Below, in pieces: positions 44,462 to 54,342 of a DNA stretch of 64,000 bases. The stretch is from Rhodanobacter sp. 7MK24 (GTDB lineage: Bacteria; Pseudomonadota; Gammaproteobacteria; Xanthomonadales; Rhodanobacteraceae), in the NCBI RefSeq assembly GCF_014842995.1, contig NZ_JACYXL010000008.1, positions 62,001 through 126,000 on the forward strand, written 5' to 3'. The notes below the pieces were generated by a model that saw only the letters and a list, made by a program, of their open reading frames with translations, had not been told where the DNA came from and searched no databases. Position 1 is the first letter of the stretch. Each line of letters begins with the position of its first letter. The position numbers and the translations under genes are program-made.

Positions 44462-44715
44462 CTTCCAGATACGGCGCGGCGTGGCGGCGGTAGTTGGCGT
44501 GTCGCGAGATGTGGTTCCAACGTCCTCGAAACAGCTTGCTCGTAATTCCGGCGGATTGAGTCGGGCCGTTTCTCTGGGTTACTTCTCTTGACTCCGGGTA
44601 TCCTGCCATCCGCCCTTCGGGTCGGCTTCGCCGTTCGCCACTGCTCCTGCAGTGGCGTGGGCCGGCAAAGAGAAGTGACTCGAGCGCCGGCGGGCGATCG
44701 AAAGGCCGCCGCAGG
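44462..44715. repeat. Long dispersed repeat, family 'TTCCAGATACGG', copy 2
   Basis: About 250 bases closely similar to 34273-34515, with the same landmarks (GGCGGATTGA, CCGTTTCTCTGGGTTACTTC, CGCCCTTCGGG) and end AAAGAGAAGTGAC. Confidence 0.82.
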
Positions 44716-44816
44716 CGAGCCGGATTGCGAAGGTGAAAGGTTGTCGTGAGCACCCACCCCTCACCCCGACGGGGAGAGGGGTGGTCGCGTGGCTCAGTGG
44801 CGACCCTTCGCCACCT

Positions 44817-45323
44817 TTAAATCGCCCCGACGAAGTCGGTCTTCCCGATCTCCACGCCCATGCCGCGGAACAGGTTGTATGCCGTAGTGCAATGGAAATA
44901 CAGATTGGGCTGGATGAACTGCAGCAGGTAGGACTGGCCGCTCATGTCCAGTTCGCCGTTGCGCATCTTGAGGTGGATCGCACGGTCTTCGCTGCCGTCG
45001 ATCTGCTCGGCCTTGAACGACTGCACATAGGCGATGGCGCGATCGATGCGGTCGTACATCTCGGCCATCGTCGTCTCGTTGTCCTCGAAGCTCTTCGGCT
45101 CCTCGCCGGCAAGGCGTGCGGTGCCGCGGCAGGCCATGTCGCAGGCGATCTGTACCTGCTTCACCAGCGGCAGCATGTCGGGGATCAGGCGCGTCTGCAG
45201 CAATACGGCATCGGTGATGCCCTTTGCCTGGGCATGCGCTTCGCCTTTCTGCAGCACGTGGCGCAGGTTGGTGAGTGCGCGGACGAAGACGGGGGCGCTG
45301 GCCTGGTACATGGAGAGGCTCAT
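44817..45323 (-). CDS. DUF1993 family protein
   Basis: 168-residue cytoplasmic four-helix protein resembling DUF1993 (DinB-like fold), with PDMLPLVKQVQIACDMACRG and the C-terminal FHCTTAYNLFRGMGVEIGK. Molecular function not known. Its ATG overlaps the stop of the MFS gene (ATGA), so the two are coupled. Confidence 0.82.
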   Translation of the reverse strand: MSLSMYQASAPVFVRALTNLRHVLQKGEAHAQAKGITDAVLLQTRLIPDMLPLVKQVQIACDMACRGTARLAGEEPKSFEDNETTMAEMYDRIDRAIAYVQSFKAEQIDGSEDRAIHLKMRNGELDMSGQSYLLQFIQPNLYFHCTTAYNLFRGMGVEIGKTDFVGAI

Positions 45324-46705
45324 CGGGTTTGCTCCGCGGAGTGGGGGGAAGGTATTCCGGGCGTAGGCACGTCACCCATCGCTGGCTGCACATTCGCGAG
45401 CGACGCGTCATCAGGATGTGCCGTCTGAGGAACGTGGCGGGTGGCGCGGATCGCCACCAGCGTCGCCACCGCCAGCAGCATCGCCGCCAGCACGAAGGCC
45501 GCGCCCGGCAGGTGAGACACCGGCGCGTGGTCGCTGATGAACAGCGCGAACAGGTTGGCGAACATCGCCGGGCCGAAGATGCCGGCAAGGCTGGCGAGAC
45601 TGTTCAGCGCACCCTGCAGGCGTCCCTGCTCGTGTGGATCGACCTGGTGGGTCATCATCGACTGCGCCGGCGGCCCGGCGAGACCGCCCAGGCAGAACAC
45701 CGGGATCGCCAGCAGGAACAGCAAGGCGGTGGGCGCCAGTCCGAACGCCAGATAGCCCAGCACGCACAGCGACAGGCCGATCAGGATCATCCGCCGCTCG
45801 CCCAGCTTCGGCATCAGCCGGCGCACCAGCACTGCCTGTACCAGGCCGCTGCACACGCCGACCAGGCCCAGCGTGTAGCCCACCGCCTGCGGGCCCCAGC
45901 CGAAGCGATAGTCGGTGAACAGCACATAGGTGGAGTTGAGCGAGAACTGCGCGAGGTTGATCAGGAAGAACACCGTGGCCAGCGCGAACACCTGCGGGTA
46001 GCGGCGCAGCAGCACCACCGCGCCGAACGGGTTGGCATGGCGCCAGTCGAAGCTCGCCGTGCGGCGCTCCTTCGGCAGCGATTCCGGCAGCACGAAATAG
46101 CCGTAACAGAAGTTGACCAGGGACAGCGACGCGGCCACCCAGAACGGCAGGCGCAGGTTCCAATGGCCGAGGAAGCCACCCAGCGCCGGGCCCACGATGA
46201 AGCCGATGCCGAACGCCGCGCCCAGCATGCCGAAAGCAGCGGCGCGTTTCTCCTTCGGCACGATGTCGGCGATGTAGGCATTGGCGGTGGAGAAGCTCGC
46301 TGCGCAGACGCCCGACACCGCGCGGCCCAGGAACAGCAGCCAGAGCACCGGCGCCAGCGCCATCACGATGAAGTCCACGCCGAGGCCGAGGCTGGAGATC
46401 AGGATCACCGTGCGCCGGCCGTAGCGGTCCGACAGCGCACCCTGCACCGGCGAAAACACGAACTGCATGGTCATGTACAGCGCGCCGAACGCGCCCACCC
46501 AGACGGCGGCCCTGGCGATGCTGCCGCCGATCAGGTCGACGATCAGATGCGGCAGCACCGGGATGATGATGCCGAACGCCAGCATGTCCAGCATCACGGT
46601 GACGAAGATGAAGGCGAGGGCGGCGCGACGGTGCGGCGTGGGTTCGGCGGGCTGGTTCATGGCACGGGCGGCAACGGCAGACGCGGAACGATAACGCATC
46701 GTCAT
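45320..46705 (-). CDS. TetA-type major facilitator efflux transporter
   Basis: About 460-residue MFS transporter with 12 predicted helices. TCR/TetA-like signatures: [17 protein letters not shown] in helix 1, [14 protein letters not shown] between helices 2 and 3, and [13 protein letters not shown]. Proton-driven export of an unknown compound. The start is uncertain: ATG 46705, ATG 46699 (GGAG about 7 bases upstream) or ATG 46660. It lies 28 bases past the EF-hand gene's stop on the same strand. Confidence 0.85.
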   Translation of the reverse strand: MTMRYRSASAVAARAMNQPAEPTPHRRAALAFIFVTVMLDMLAFGIIIPVLPHLIVDLIGGSIARAAVWVGAFGALYMTMQFVFSPVQGALSDRYGRRTVILISSLGLGVDFIVMALAPVLWLLFLGRAVSGVCAASFSTANAYIADIVPKEKRAAAFGMLGAAFGIGFIVGPALGGFLGHWNLRLPFWVAASLSLVNFCYGYFVLPESLPKERRTASFDWRHANPFGAVVLLRRYPQVFALATVFFLINLAQFSLNSTYVLFTDYRFGWGPQAVGYTLGLVGVCSGLVQAVLVRRLMPKLGERRMILIGLSLCVLGYLAFGLAPTALLFLLAIPVFCLGGLAGPPAQSMMTHQVDPHEQGRLQGALNSLASLAGIFGPAMFANLFALFISDHAPVSHLPGAAFVLAAMLLAVATLVAIRATRHVPQTAHPDDASLANVQPAMGDVPTPGIPSPHSAEQTR

Positions 46706-46733
46706 GCTCCGCGGTTCGGTGTGCGACGCGACG

Positions 46734-47063
46734 TCAGCCCGGCGGTGCCGTGAGTTCTTGCGCGTCCAGGCAGCCGTTGTGGTGCCGATCCAGCCGGTGG
46801 AACTGGCGGCGCAGATTGGCCTGCCATTCCTGCAGCGTCACCGGCTTGCCGTGGCCGCCGGGAAGCTCGTCCGGCTCCAGCACGCCGTCGTGGTTGCGAT
46901 CCATCTGCGTGAAGCCGCGGCTCATGTAGGCCAAGTATTCGGCCTCGTTCACGCAGTCTTTGCCGCCGGTGTCGAACTGGCGCAAGTAGGCTTCGCGCGA
47001 ATCCTGCGCGGTCGCCGCGAGCGGCAGCAGCCACAGCGCGGCGAGGGCGAGCCGGCGCTTCAC
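46734..47063 (-). CDS. Small exported EF-hand protein
   Basis: 109-residue exported protein (signal peptide to about residue 19, ATAQD). Two EF-hand loops: [12 protein letters not shown] and [12 protein letters not shown], so it probably binds calcium in the periplasm. Starts at GTG 47063, overlapping the folE stop (GTGA). Function unknown; coupling to folE may be only organisational. Confidence 0.82.
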   Translation of the reverse strand: MKRRLALAALWLLPLAATAQDSREAYLRQFDTGGKDCVNEAEYLAYMSRGFTQMDRNHDGVLEPDELPGGHGKPVTLQEWQANLRRQFHRLDRHHNGCLDAQELTAPPG

Positions 47064-47665
47064 CGGCGCATGCTGCCGTGCAGCCCGATGAAGTCCAGGA
47101 ATTCGGCGCGCGTGCGCGCGTCGTCGCGGAACGCGCCCAGCATCTGGCTGGTGACCATGGACACGCCGCGCTTGTGCACGCCGCGGGTGGTCATGCATTC
47201 GTGGCTGGCGTCGATCACCACTGCCACGCCGGCCGGCTTCAGGTTCTCCTGGATGCAGTTGGCAATCTGCGCGGTGAGCTTCTCCTGCACCTGGAAGCGG
47301 CGCGCATAGCCTTCCACCACGCGCGCCAGCTTGCTGATGCCGACCACGCGGCAGGTCGGCAGGTAGCCGACGTGGGCACGGCCGATGATGGGCGCCATGT
47401 GGTGCTCGCAATGGCTCTCGAACTCGATGTCGCGCAGCACCACCATCTCGTCGTAGCCCTCGACTTCCTTGAAGGTGCGGCGAAGGTACTCGGCCGGGTC
47501 CTCGCCATATCCGGAGAACCAGTCCTTGTATGCCTTCACCACGCGCTTGGGCGTGTCGAGCAGGCCTTCACGCGCGGGGTCCTCGCCGGCCCAGCGCAGC
47601 AGGGTGCGCACGGCCTCTTCGGCCTGCTGCTGGGTGACGCCGTCGTCGGCTGCGTGCTTGCTCAT
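47060..47665 (-). CDS. folE: GTP cyclohydrolase I
   Basis: 201-residue enzyme making dihydroneopterin triphosphate from GTP for folate synthesis. Zinc Cys and His in [13 protein letters not shown], catalytic region [16 protein letters not shown] and [14 protein letters not shown]. Full length. It is 48 bases from the FUSC-like gene on the same strand. Confidence 0.96.
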   Translation of the reverse strand: MSKHAADDGVTQQQAEEAVRTLLRWAGEDPAREGLLDTPKRVVKAYKDWFSGYGEDPAEYLRRTFKEVEGYDEMVVLRDIEFESHCEHHMAPIIGRAHVGYLPTCRVVGISKLARVVEGYARRFQVQEKLTAQIANCIQENLKPAGVAVVIDASHECMTTRGVHKRGVSMVTSQMLGAFRDDARTRAEFLDFIGLHGSMRR

Positions 47666-47713
47666 GGGGGGATTCCGGAGATCAGTGAAGCCGTATTTTA
47701 GCGGCTTCGCGGC

Positions 47714-48292
47714 TCAGGTCGTCGGCGGCGCGCCGAACAGGCGCCGCTCCAGCGCATTGAACAGCGCGCTCACCAGCAGCGCGGCCGTCGCACCCAAGGT
47801 CACTTCGCCGAGACGGAACAGTGCGATCTGCCAGAACGCGCCGTGTTGCGGCACCAGCATGATGATCGTGGTGGTGATGCCGCTGATGCGGCCGGCGGCG
47901 CCAAGGTCGAAGACCGAGCACAGCACCATGCCGATCGTTACCGCCAGCACGTAGGTGAGATAGCGGTCATGGCCCAGCGTGGCCACGGCCATGCCGATCA
48001 AGCCGCCGATCACCGCGCCAAGGAACTGGTCGCGCGATGAACTGCGCACGTCGATATAGCTGCTCTGGCTCACCGAGATCGCGGTGATTGCCGCCCAGTA
48101 GCCTTGCTGCAAGCCGAGCGAGCGTGCGCCGAAGTAACCCAGGCTGGCGGCCAGCACCGCAAGCAGCGCGCGCACCAGGCCAATCATCAGCCGCTGGTGC
48201 CGCGGCAGTGCCTTCCATAGCCACTGCGCTTCGCCGACCAGCGCGTCCAGCCTGAGGCGGTGTTCGGCAAACGGGCGCCGCGGCTTTTTCAT
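47714..48292 (-). CDS. FUSC-family membrane protein (aromatic acid exporter-like)
   Basis: 192-residue inner-membrane protein with about five hydrophobic segments and the SYIDVRSSSRDQFLGAVIGG loop typical of FUSC/AaeB-type proteins. It is shorter than full exporters (about 350-700 residues) and lacks the cytoplasmic domain. The ATG overlaps the rmuC stop (ATGA). Substrate unknown. Confidence 0.75.
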   Translation of the reverse strand: MKKPRRPFAEHRLRLDALVGEAQWLWKALPRHQRLMIGLVRALLAVLAASLGYFGARSLGLQQGYWAAITAISVSQSSYIDVRSSSRDQFLGAVIGGLIGMAVATLGHDRYLTYVLAVTIGMVLCSVFDLGAAGRISGITTTIIMLVPQHGAFWQIALFRLGEVTLGATAALLVSALFNALERRLFGAPPTT

Positions 48293-49740
48293 GCATCCTC
48301 GTCCGTCGCGTCGTCGTCGGCTGGCGCATGGTCGAGCAGTTCGGCCGCCTCCTGTTCCGGCAGCGATTCCACGTCGCGCAGCTTGCGCGTGATTGCGCGG
48401 GTACGCACGCCAGTGGCGTCGATGTGCTTGCCGGCTTCGTCCAGCTTTTTCTTCACCTTGTCCAGTACGTCGCCGAACTTGCCGAACTCGCCCTTCACCG
48501 CACCGAGCAAATGCCATACCTCGCTGCTGCGCTTCTCGATGGCCAGCGTGCGGAAGCCCATCTGCAGCGCGTTGAGGATGGCGGTGAGCGTGGTCGGGCC
48601 GGCCACGGTGACGCGGTGCTCGCGCTGCAGCGCCTCGAACAGGCCGGGGCGGCGCAGCACTTCGGCGTACAGGCCTTCGGTGGGCAGGAACAGGATCGCG
48701 AAGTCGGTGGTGTGCGGCGGCGCCACGTATTTCTCGCGGATGGTTTTCGCCTCCTCGCGCACGCGGCGTTCCAGTGCCTGCGCGGCGAGGCCCGCGGCCT
48801 CGGCGTCGGCGCGCTCCTGCGCATCGAGCAGGCGCTCGTAGTCCTCGCGCGGGAATTTGGCGTCGATCGGCAGCCACACCGGATGCTCGGCGTCGGCGCC
48901 CGGCATGCGCAGGGCGAATTCCACGCGGTCGTTGCTGCCCGGCACGGTGGCGATGTTCGACCTGTACTGCTCGGACGTCAGCAACTGGTCGAGCAGGGCG
49001 CCGAGCTGCACCTCACCGAGGATGCCGCGCGTCTTCACGTTGCCCAGCACACGCTTGAGGTCGCCCACGCCGGTGGCGAGGCTCTGCATTTCGCCCAGCC
49101 CGCGCTGCACGGCCTCAAGCCGTTCGGACACCAGTTGGAAGGATTGGCCCAGCCGCGTCTCCAGCGTGGCCTGCAGTTTCTCGTCCACCGTGGCGCGCAT
49201 CTTTTCCAACTGCTGCGCGTTGTCCTCGCGCAGCGTCTTGAGCTGGCCTTCCAGCGTGCCGCGCACTTCGCCCATGCGCTGCTCGTGCTGCGTACCCAGG
49301 GCGGTGAGGCGCTGCTGCTGCTGCTCGCCGAAGCGGCCCAATGCCTCGGTCAATTCCTCGCGGCTCTTGCGTGCATCCTCGGCGAGCCGCAGCGAAAGCG
49401 ATTCCAGGCCGCTGCGCGTGCCGTCGGTGAGCGCGCCCATGCGCTGGCCGAAACCGTCGATACGTTCCGCCTGCTGGCGCGACATGCCGTCCAGTTGTTC
49501 GTTGACATGGCCGCGGAAACGCTCGAAGCCCTGCTGCAATTCCTCGCGTCCGCTGCGCTGCTCCTCGCGCAATGCGCGTTGCAGGCGTTCGTTGTCGTCC
49601 CTCAAGGCATCGAGCTTCGCGCTCAGACCGGCATCGCCGCGGCCACGCAACAGCAGGACGATCTGCAGCGCCAGCAACAGCAGGGCAACGGCGATGAGGA
49701 CGACGAGCAGGGTTTCGCTGACAGGCATGACGGATTTCAC
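48289..49740 (-). CDS. rmuC: DNA recombination protein RmuC
   Basis: 483-residue protein with an N-terminal membrane anchor (about residues 10-30), a long coiled coil (about 35-225) and the RmuC nuclease-like domain (about 235-430) with TRGILGEVQLGALLDQLL, PIDAKFPREDY and FAILFLPTEGLYAEVL. RmuC limits inverted-repeat recombination in E. coli, which is notable in a repeat-rich region. Start GTG 49740 or ATG 49728; the choice is uncertain. Confidence 0.9.
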   Translation of the reverse strand: MKSVMPVSETLLVVLIAVALLLLALQIVLLLRGRGDAGLSAKLDALRDDNERLQRALREEQRSGREELQQGFERFRGHVNEQLDGMSRQQAERIDGFGQRMGALTDGTRSGLESLSLRLAEDARKSREELTEALGRFGEQQQQRLTALGTQHEQRMGEVRGTLEGQLKTLREDNAQQLEKMRATVDEKLQATLETRLGQSFQLVSERLEAVQRGLGEMQSLATGVGDLKRVLGNVKTRGILGEVQLGALLDQLLTSEQYRSNIATVPGSNDRVEFALRMPGADAEHPVWLPIDAKFPREDYERLLDAQERADAEAAGLAAQALERRVREEAKTIREKYVAPPHTTDFAILFLPTEGLYAEVLRRPGLFEALQREHRVTVAGPTTLTAILNALQMGFRTLAIEKRSSEVWHLLGAVKGEFGKFGDVLDKVKKKLDEAGKHIDATGVRTRAITRKLRDVESLPEQEAAELLDHAPADDDATDEDA

Positions 49741-49849
49741 GGGGAACGGTACGCATCAGTGTACGGCCTGCCGTCGCAGGCCTTGCGACTTCACGCCGCA
49801 TTCGCCGCTGGCGCGCATGATGGCAAGGTCCATTGCGGGGAAGCGGGTC

Positions 49850-51043
49850 ATGGAACACGCGCACGACTACCTGATCATCGGTGCCGGCATGGCGGCGGAT
49901 GCGGCGGCGAAAGCGATCCGCGAGGCCGACGCGGCGGCGGACATCGGCATGGTCGGCGAAGAGGCCTCGCCACCTTACCAGCGACCGCCGTTGTCCAAGG
50001 CGTTGTGGAAAGGCGACAAGCGCGTGGCCGACATCGACCTGGGCACCGCGGCCAGCGGCGCGAAGCTCTATGCCGGGCGGCGCATCGTGGCGCTGGACCA
50101 TGCGGCACACCTCGCGCGCGACACGCAAGGCGACGGTTACCACTACCGTCGCCTGCTGCTTGCGACCGGTGCCACGCCGCGGCGACTGCCGTTCGAGGGC
50201 GGCGACCGTGTCATCCATTTCCGCACGCTGCACGACTACGAGGCGCTGCGCCGTTTTGCCCAGCCTGGCGCGGCCATCGCCGTGGTCGGTGGCGGCTTCA
50301 TCGGTGCCGAGCTGGCTGCCTCGCTATGCGGTGCCGGCTGCAAGGTGAGCATGCTGTTTCCGGATGCCCACATCGGCGCGGGCCGCTATCCCGACGACCT
50401 TGCGCGTCACCTGGACGACTACTACCGCCAGCGCGGCGTGGACGTGCGCGCCGGCGTGAGGGTGGTTGGCGGCTGGCCCACCGATGGCGGCGTGGAACTG
50501 GAACTGTCCGATGGCAATCTGTTGCGGGTGGAGGCCGCCGTGGCTGGTCTCGGCGTGACACCGAACATCGCGCTGGCCGAACAGGCGGCCCTCAAGGTGG
50601 ACAACGGCATCGTGGTGGATGCCCAACTGCGCAGCAGCGATCCCGACATCTGGGCAGCCGGCGACATCGCCAACTTTTACAACCCGGCACTGGACCGGCG
50701 CCTGCGTGTGGAACACGAGGACGCCGCCGTCAGCATGGGGCGGCACGCCGGCCGTGCGATGGCTGGCATCGCCGGCAACTACGACACCTTGCCGTTTTTC
50801 TACTCGGACTTGTTTGACCTGGGCTATGAGGCCGTCGGCCTGCTCGACACCCGCCTGCAGGCGGTCGAGGACTGGCGCGAACCGTATCGCGAGGGCGTGG
50901 TGTATTACCTGGAGCGCGACCGCGTGCGCGGCGTGCTGCTGTGGAACACCTGGGACCAGGTGGACGCAGCGCGCGCGCTGATCGCAGAGCCCGGGCCGTT
51001 CGATGCGACTTCGCTGCGAGGGCGGCTCCCCCGCAGCGCTTGA
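49850..51043 (+). CDS. AIF-type NAD(P)/FAD oxidoreductase
   Basis: 397-residue two-dinucleotide-fold flavoenzyme. FAD motif YLIIGAGMAADAAAKAIRE, NAD motif IAVVGGGFIGAELAASL, FAD-closing motif DIWAAGDIANF, and a C-terminal AIF-like dimerisation domain (about 300-397). Probably transfers electrons from NAD(P)H to a ferredoxin-type partner; the partner is not visible nearby. GGGGAAG precedes the ATG. It is divergent from rmuC. Confidence 0.84.
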   Translation: MEHAHDYLIIGAGMAADAAAKAIREADAAADIGMVGEEASPPYQRPPLSKALWKGDKRVADIDLGTAASGAKLYAGRRIVALDHAAHLARDTQGDGYHYRRLLLATGATPRRLPFEGGDRVIHFRTLHDYEALRRFAQPGAAIAVVGGGFIGAELAASLCGAGCKVSMLFPDAHIGAGRYPDDLARHLDDYYRQRGVDVRAGVRVVGGWPTDGGVELELSDGNLLRVEAAVAGLGVTPNIALAEQAALKVDNGIVVDAQLRSSDPDIWAAGDIANFYNPALDRRLRVEHEDAAVSMGRHAGRAMAGIAGNYDTLPFFYSDLFDLGYEAVGLLDTRLQAVEDWREPYREGVVYYLERDRVRGVLLWNTWDQVDAARALIAEPGPFDATSLRGRLPRSA

Positions 51044-51179
51044 ATCACGCGCCGCACGGCCCTTCGTACTTCTGAATCGGCGGGATGTTGCCGTTGCACA
51101 CCCCGATGCCCCACGTGCAATGGGTGTGAACAAGGATCAGGAACGAGCCAGGTTCGAATCTAGACGATGACGAAGGCGC

Positions 51180-52034
51180 TTACGCTGCAGACAAATTCTT
51201 GAAGGCCGTCGCCAAGGTGCCGAGCGCCTGGCGGGAACGCCGGTCGTTGAGTGCCGAATGCAACACGACTTGTTGCGTTGGCAGGGCAGGCAAGGAGAGC
51301 GCCTTCCCGATATCGATGGTGCCCGCAGGGGCCGCCCTTCTCGCCAGGACGGCAACGGCCCATCCCATGCTGGCCGCCGCGCCCACGAGTGCCGCACCTT
51401 TGCCGATAAAGACCTCCGTCCACGCGATGCCGGCGGCATCCAGCGCGGCAACGGCGGCCATGCGGATGCTGCATGTCTCGCCTTGCGTGGAGAGTGGCAG
51501 CGGATGACCTGCGCGGGGTTCCCAGTGCGCGGCGGCAATCCACGCGAACGACTCATCGAACAACACCTCGCCGTGTCGGCGTTGCTCTTCCGGCTGCAGT
51601 ACCAGGGCAGCGTCCAGTACGCCATCGTCGTAGCCTTGCATGACCTCGCGTGAACCAGCCACGCGAAGCTCGATCACCAAGTTGGGATCGTGCTGATTCA
51701 TCCGCTTGAGCAAGCCTGGCAGTTCGCTACCCACAAGCTGGTGGCTGATGCCGATGACCAGTCGACGCCGCTTCACGTCGAAAGAGGCCATGGCGCGCTC
51801 ATGCGCCTGCACCAGTTGACGCGCCGATTCGACGAATGCGGCCCCTTCGGCAGAGAGGCGCACCTGGCGCGGCGTTCGTTCCAGCAGGCGTCGGCCCAAC
51901 TGCTCTTCGAGCCGCCGCAATTTCAGGCTGACCGCCGATTGGGTACTGCCCAGCGCATCGGCGGCGCGCGTGAAGCTTTGCAGCTCGGCCGTGAGAACAA
52001 ACGCCCGCACAGCATCCAGGTCGAGAGATTTCAC
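51180..52034 (-). CDS. LysR-family transcriptional regulator
   Basis: 284-residue regulator with an N-terminal winged helix (AVRAFVLTAELQSFTRAADALG, about residues 8-30) and a C-terminal substrate-binding domain (about 90-284). The effector is unknown. It is divergent from the lipocalin-like gene at 52381, which it may control. The 346-base space between them carries an inverted repeat at 52068-52094. Confidence 0.88.
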   Translation of the reverse strand: MKSLDLDAVRAFVLTAELQSFTRAADALGSTQSAVSLKLRRLEEQLGRRLLERTPRQVRLSAEGAAFVESARQLVQAHERAMASFDVKRRRLVIGISHQLVGSELPGLLKRMNQHDPNLVIELRVAGSREVMQGYDDGVLDAALVLQPEEQRRHGEVLFDESFAWIAAAHWEPRAGHPLPLSTQGETCSIRMAAVAALDAAGIAWTEVFIGKGAALVGAAASMGWAVAVLARRAAPAGTIDIGKALSLPALPTQQVVLHSALNDRRSRQALGTLATAFKNLSAA

Positions 52035-52380
52035 ACCATCACCATGTGATTTTGTAATGACTGAAATATCTATTCATGTGTTTTCTAAATAGATAGTACC
52101 CCACTACGCTGCTTTGCACCCGATGCCGACGGCTTCGGTGATGCCTCCATCTCGCCGCTTCCTCACGCACCGCCCTTCGCATGAAGTCTCCCTTGGTCGA
52201 TCTGCTTTCGCTGCATGGCTACGTCGTCCACAGACGTGATGCTCTTTCATGGGATGACGCATGGTCGTCCTGTCCGCTGCGGAAGCCCCTGATCGCCCAA
52301 CGCACAAACGACGATGCCGATACCTGCGGCATTGCCCATGACCACTCCTCCCTGACGGAGGCCGACAAGGATCTGGACCC
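52035..52380. promoter_or_regulatory. LysR-lipocalin intergenic control region
   Basis: Noticeably AT-rich at 52045-52100. ATCTATT (52068-52074) is matched by AATAGAT (52088-52094) with a 13-base spacer, a plausible LysR operator. The remainder (52100-52380) holds no gene I can support. Confidence 0.45.
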
Positions 52381-52896
52381 ATGAAATCATCGAAAACACT
52401 GGCGCTCATCGGCGCGTTGCTTTTACTGGCGAATACCGCGGCCGCCTCGGAGGCTGCCACCATGAAACCTTCGATCACGGCCCTCGAAGGTACCTGGACA
52501 CTTGCGTTTGCCGATGTCCGGCATCCCGACGGCACACGCGGGCATGATTACGGCGACTCGCCCAAGGGAGTATTCCAGGTCGATCACAACGGGCACTACG
52601 CGATGTTTATTTTTGACAGCGCGCGCCCAAGGTTTGCGGCCAATGATCGAAGCAAGGGCACGCCCGAAGAATTTCGCGCAGCCATCATGGGGACCAGTTC
52701 CCATTTTGGAACGGTGGCGATCGATCCGGCCACGCACACGCTGACATTCCACGTGGTCGGCTCGACCTATCCCAACTCGGAAGGGACGACGCAAGTTCGC
52801 CATTACACGATGGACGGCGACGTGCTGAGCTATCAGGTCGCGGCGCGTCCCAATGGCGATATTCCCCTGACGGGATGGAAGCGAATGCAGCCGTGA
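52381..52896 (+). CDS. Exported lipocalin-like domain protein
   Basis: 171-residue exported protein (signal peptide to about residue 24, AAASE). The mature part begins with LEGTWTLAFADVRHPDG and ends YQVAARPNGDIPLTGWKRM, the start-and-end pattern of Lipocalin_5 domains, which are mostly fungal and bacterial proteins of unknown ligand. It is divergent from the LysR regulator. The gap to rlmI contains only a hairpin at 53085-53111. Confidence 0.75.
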   Translation: MKSSKTLALIGALLLLANTAAASEAATMKPSITALEGTWTLAFADVRHPDGTRGHDYGDSPKGVFQVDHNGHYAMFIFDSARPRFAANDRSKGTPEEFRAAIMGTSSHFGTVAIDPATHTLTFHVVGSTYPNSEGTTQVRHYTMDGDVLSYQVAARPNGDIPLTGWKRMQP

Positions 52897-53084
52897 GCAA
52901 GGTGGCACGAACCTGCCTGATGCCATCGGGCAGAGGCGCTCGCCATGGTGGACGTTTGTTCTCGGGCCCCGATCGCTTGAACAACGTGCCGCAACCGGAT
53001 CGGAGCGGCCTTGTGCAAAGCGGTTGCGGAGAAGCAAGCCGCGCCGTATGTCCACCGGTCCAAGGCAGGGTATGGCCGTCGCCG

Positions 53085-53111
53085 GATACGGAAGCGCGTC
53101 GCTTCCGTATC
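53085..53111. repeat. Perfect 12-bp hairpin at the end of rlmI
   Basis: GATACGGAAGCG (53085-53096) against CGCTTCCGTATC (53100-53111), three-base loop. It overlaps the rlmI stop codon (53110-53112). No T-run on either strand, so termination is uncertain. Confidence 0.7.
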
Positions 53112-54285
53112 ACTCCACCCGGCAGAACACCGCCTTGAGGTAGCGGCTCTCCGGCACGTCGGCGCGCACCGGATGGTCGGCGCCGGCACCGCGCACTTCG
53201 AGTATCTGGATCTCGCGGCCGGCGTTGATCGCCACGCGGCGCAACATCTCGAGGAAATCCGCTTCGCTGACCAGGCCGGTGCAGGAGCAGGTGAGCAGCA
53301 GGCCGCCGGGCGGGATCACGTCCAGCGCAAGGCGGTTCATCGCGAAGTACTTCTTCAGCGCATCGAACACCTTGTTGCGGTCGCGGGTGAGCTTGGCGGG
53401 ATCGAGGATCACCGCGTCATACTTTTCGCCGCGAGCCACCGCGTCGCGCAGCCAGTCGAAGATGTCGGCCTGCTGGAAATCCACCGCGACCTTGTTCGCG
53501 GCGGCGTTGGCGCGGGCGATGTCGAGGATGCCGGCGTCCATGTCCACGCCTGTCGCTTCGCGTGCGCCGGCAGCTATCGCGTGTACGGCGAAGCCGCCGG
53601 CGTTGCAGCACAGGTCGAGCACGCGGCGGCCGTGCGCCAGTTCCGCAAAGCGCTGGCGGTTGTCGCGCTGGTCGGCGAAGAATCCGGTCTTGTGGCCAGC
53701 GCCGGGCGCGGCGTGGAAGGCGAGGCCGTGCTCGTGCACCGCCACCGGCGCGGGCGGCTCGCTGGTGCGGCAGTCGAAGGATTCCTGCTTCTGCACGTGT
53801 GTTTCGGCGAAGCCGTAGATGCGCGCGCCGGGGAAATGCGCCAGCAGCGCGTCGCGGATCGCATCGCGGAATTTCCACATGCCGGCGGCGAAGTATTCGA
53901 CGACCAGGATGTCGGCGTAGCGGTCCACGATCAGGCCGCTGAGGCCGTCGCCCTCGCTATGGATCACGCGCCAGGCATCGGTGGTCTTGTCCAGGCCCAG
54001 CAGCTCGCGGCGCAGCCGTACGGCGCGGCCGATGCGTGCGGCGATCCAGCTGGCGTCGATGGTTTCGGCAGGGTCGGCGGTGAGCAGGCGCAGCGCGATG
54101 CGCGCATGGCCGTTCCAGAAGCCGCGGCCGACGAAGCGGTCCTTCGCATCCACCACATCCACCACGCTGCCCGGCGGGATGCGCCCCTCGGGCTTGTGCA
54201 CTTGCGCCGACCACACCCAGGGGTGGCCAGGCGTGCGGTCGGACTTCAGGCGGATGACGGGAAGAGCGGAGGCGATGTCGGTCAT
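53110..54285 (-). CDS. rlmI: 23S rRNA (cytosine-5) methyltransferase, RlmI type
   Basis: 391-residue class I methyltransferase. N-terminal PUA domain (about residues 5-75, PGHPWVWSAQV), central EEHEA-like domain (IVDRYADILVVEYF), and SAM-binding Rossmann fold (DLCCNAGGFAVHA near 220) with catalytic VILDPAKLTRDR and LTCSCTGL. RlmI methylates C1962 of 23S rRNA in E. coli. ATG 54285 is preferred to the GTG two codons earlier. Confidence 0.88.
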   Translation of the reverse strand: MTDIASALPVIRLKSDRTPGHPWVWSAQVHKPEGRIPPGSVVDVVDAKDRFVGRGFWNGHARIALRLLTADPAETIDASWIAARIGRAVRLRRELLGLDKTTDAWRVIHSEGDGLSGLIVDRYADILVVEYFAAGMWKFRDAIRDALLAHFPGARIYGFAETHVQKQESFDCRTSEPPAPVAVHEHGLAFHAAPGAGHKTGFFADQRDNRQRFAELAHGRRVLDLCCNAGGFAVHAIAAGAREATGVDMDAGILDIARANAAANKVAVDFQQADIFDWLRDAVARGEKYDAVILDPAKLTRDRNKVFDALKKYFAMNRLALDVIPPGGLLLTCSCTGLVSEADFLEMLRRVAINAGREIQILEVRGAGADHPVRADVPESRYLKAVFCRVE

Positions 54286-54311
54286 CCGCACATGATAGCG
54301 GCTTGCAATGT

Positions 54312-54336
54312 GCTCCCCCGGGCCTGCCGGGGGAGC
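54312..54336. repeat. GCTCCCCC/GGGGGAGC palindrome
   Basis: Hairpin between rlmI and ilvE, 8-bp stem and 9-base loop. No T-run. Similar to other short CTCCCC...GGGGAG palindromes in the window. Confidence 0.6.
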
Positions 54337-54342
54337 GGAAAA

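Larger units (their letters stand above)
44104..44816. other. 713-base gap filled with repeats
   Basis: Contains two dispersed repeats (44194-44435 and 44462-44715) and a palindrome CCCCGACGGGGAGAGGGG near 44764-44782. No open frame is convincing. Confidence 0.7.

Noticed and set aside
48328-50817. 829-codon plus-strand frame opposite rmuC
   Set aside because: Antisense shadow. The RmuC coiled coil and domain motifs are clear on the other strand.
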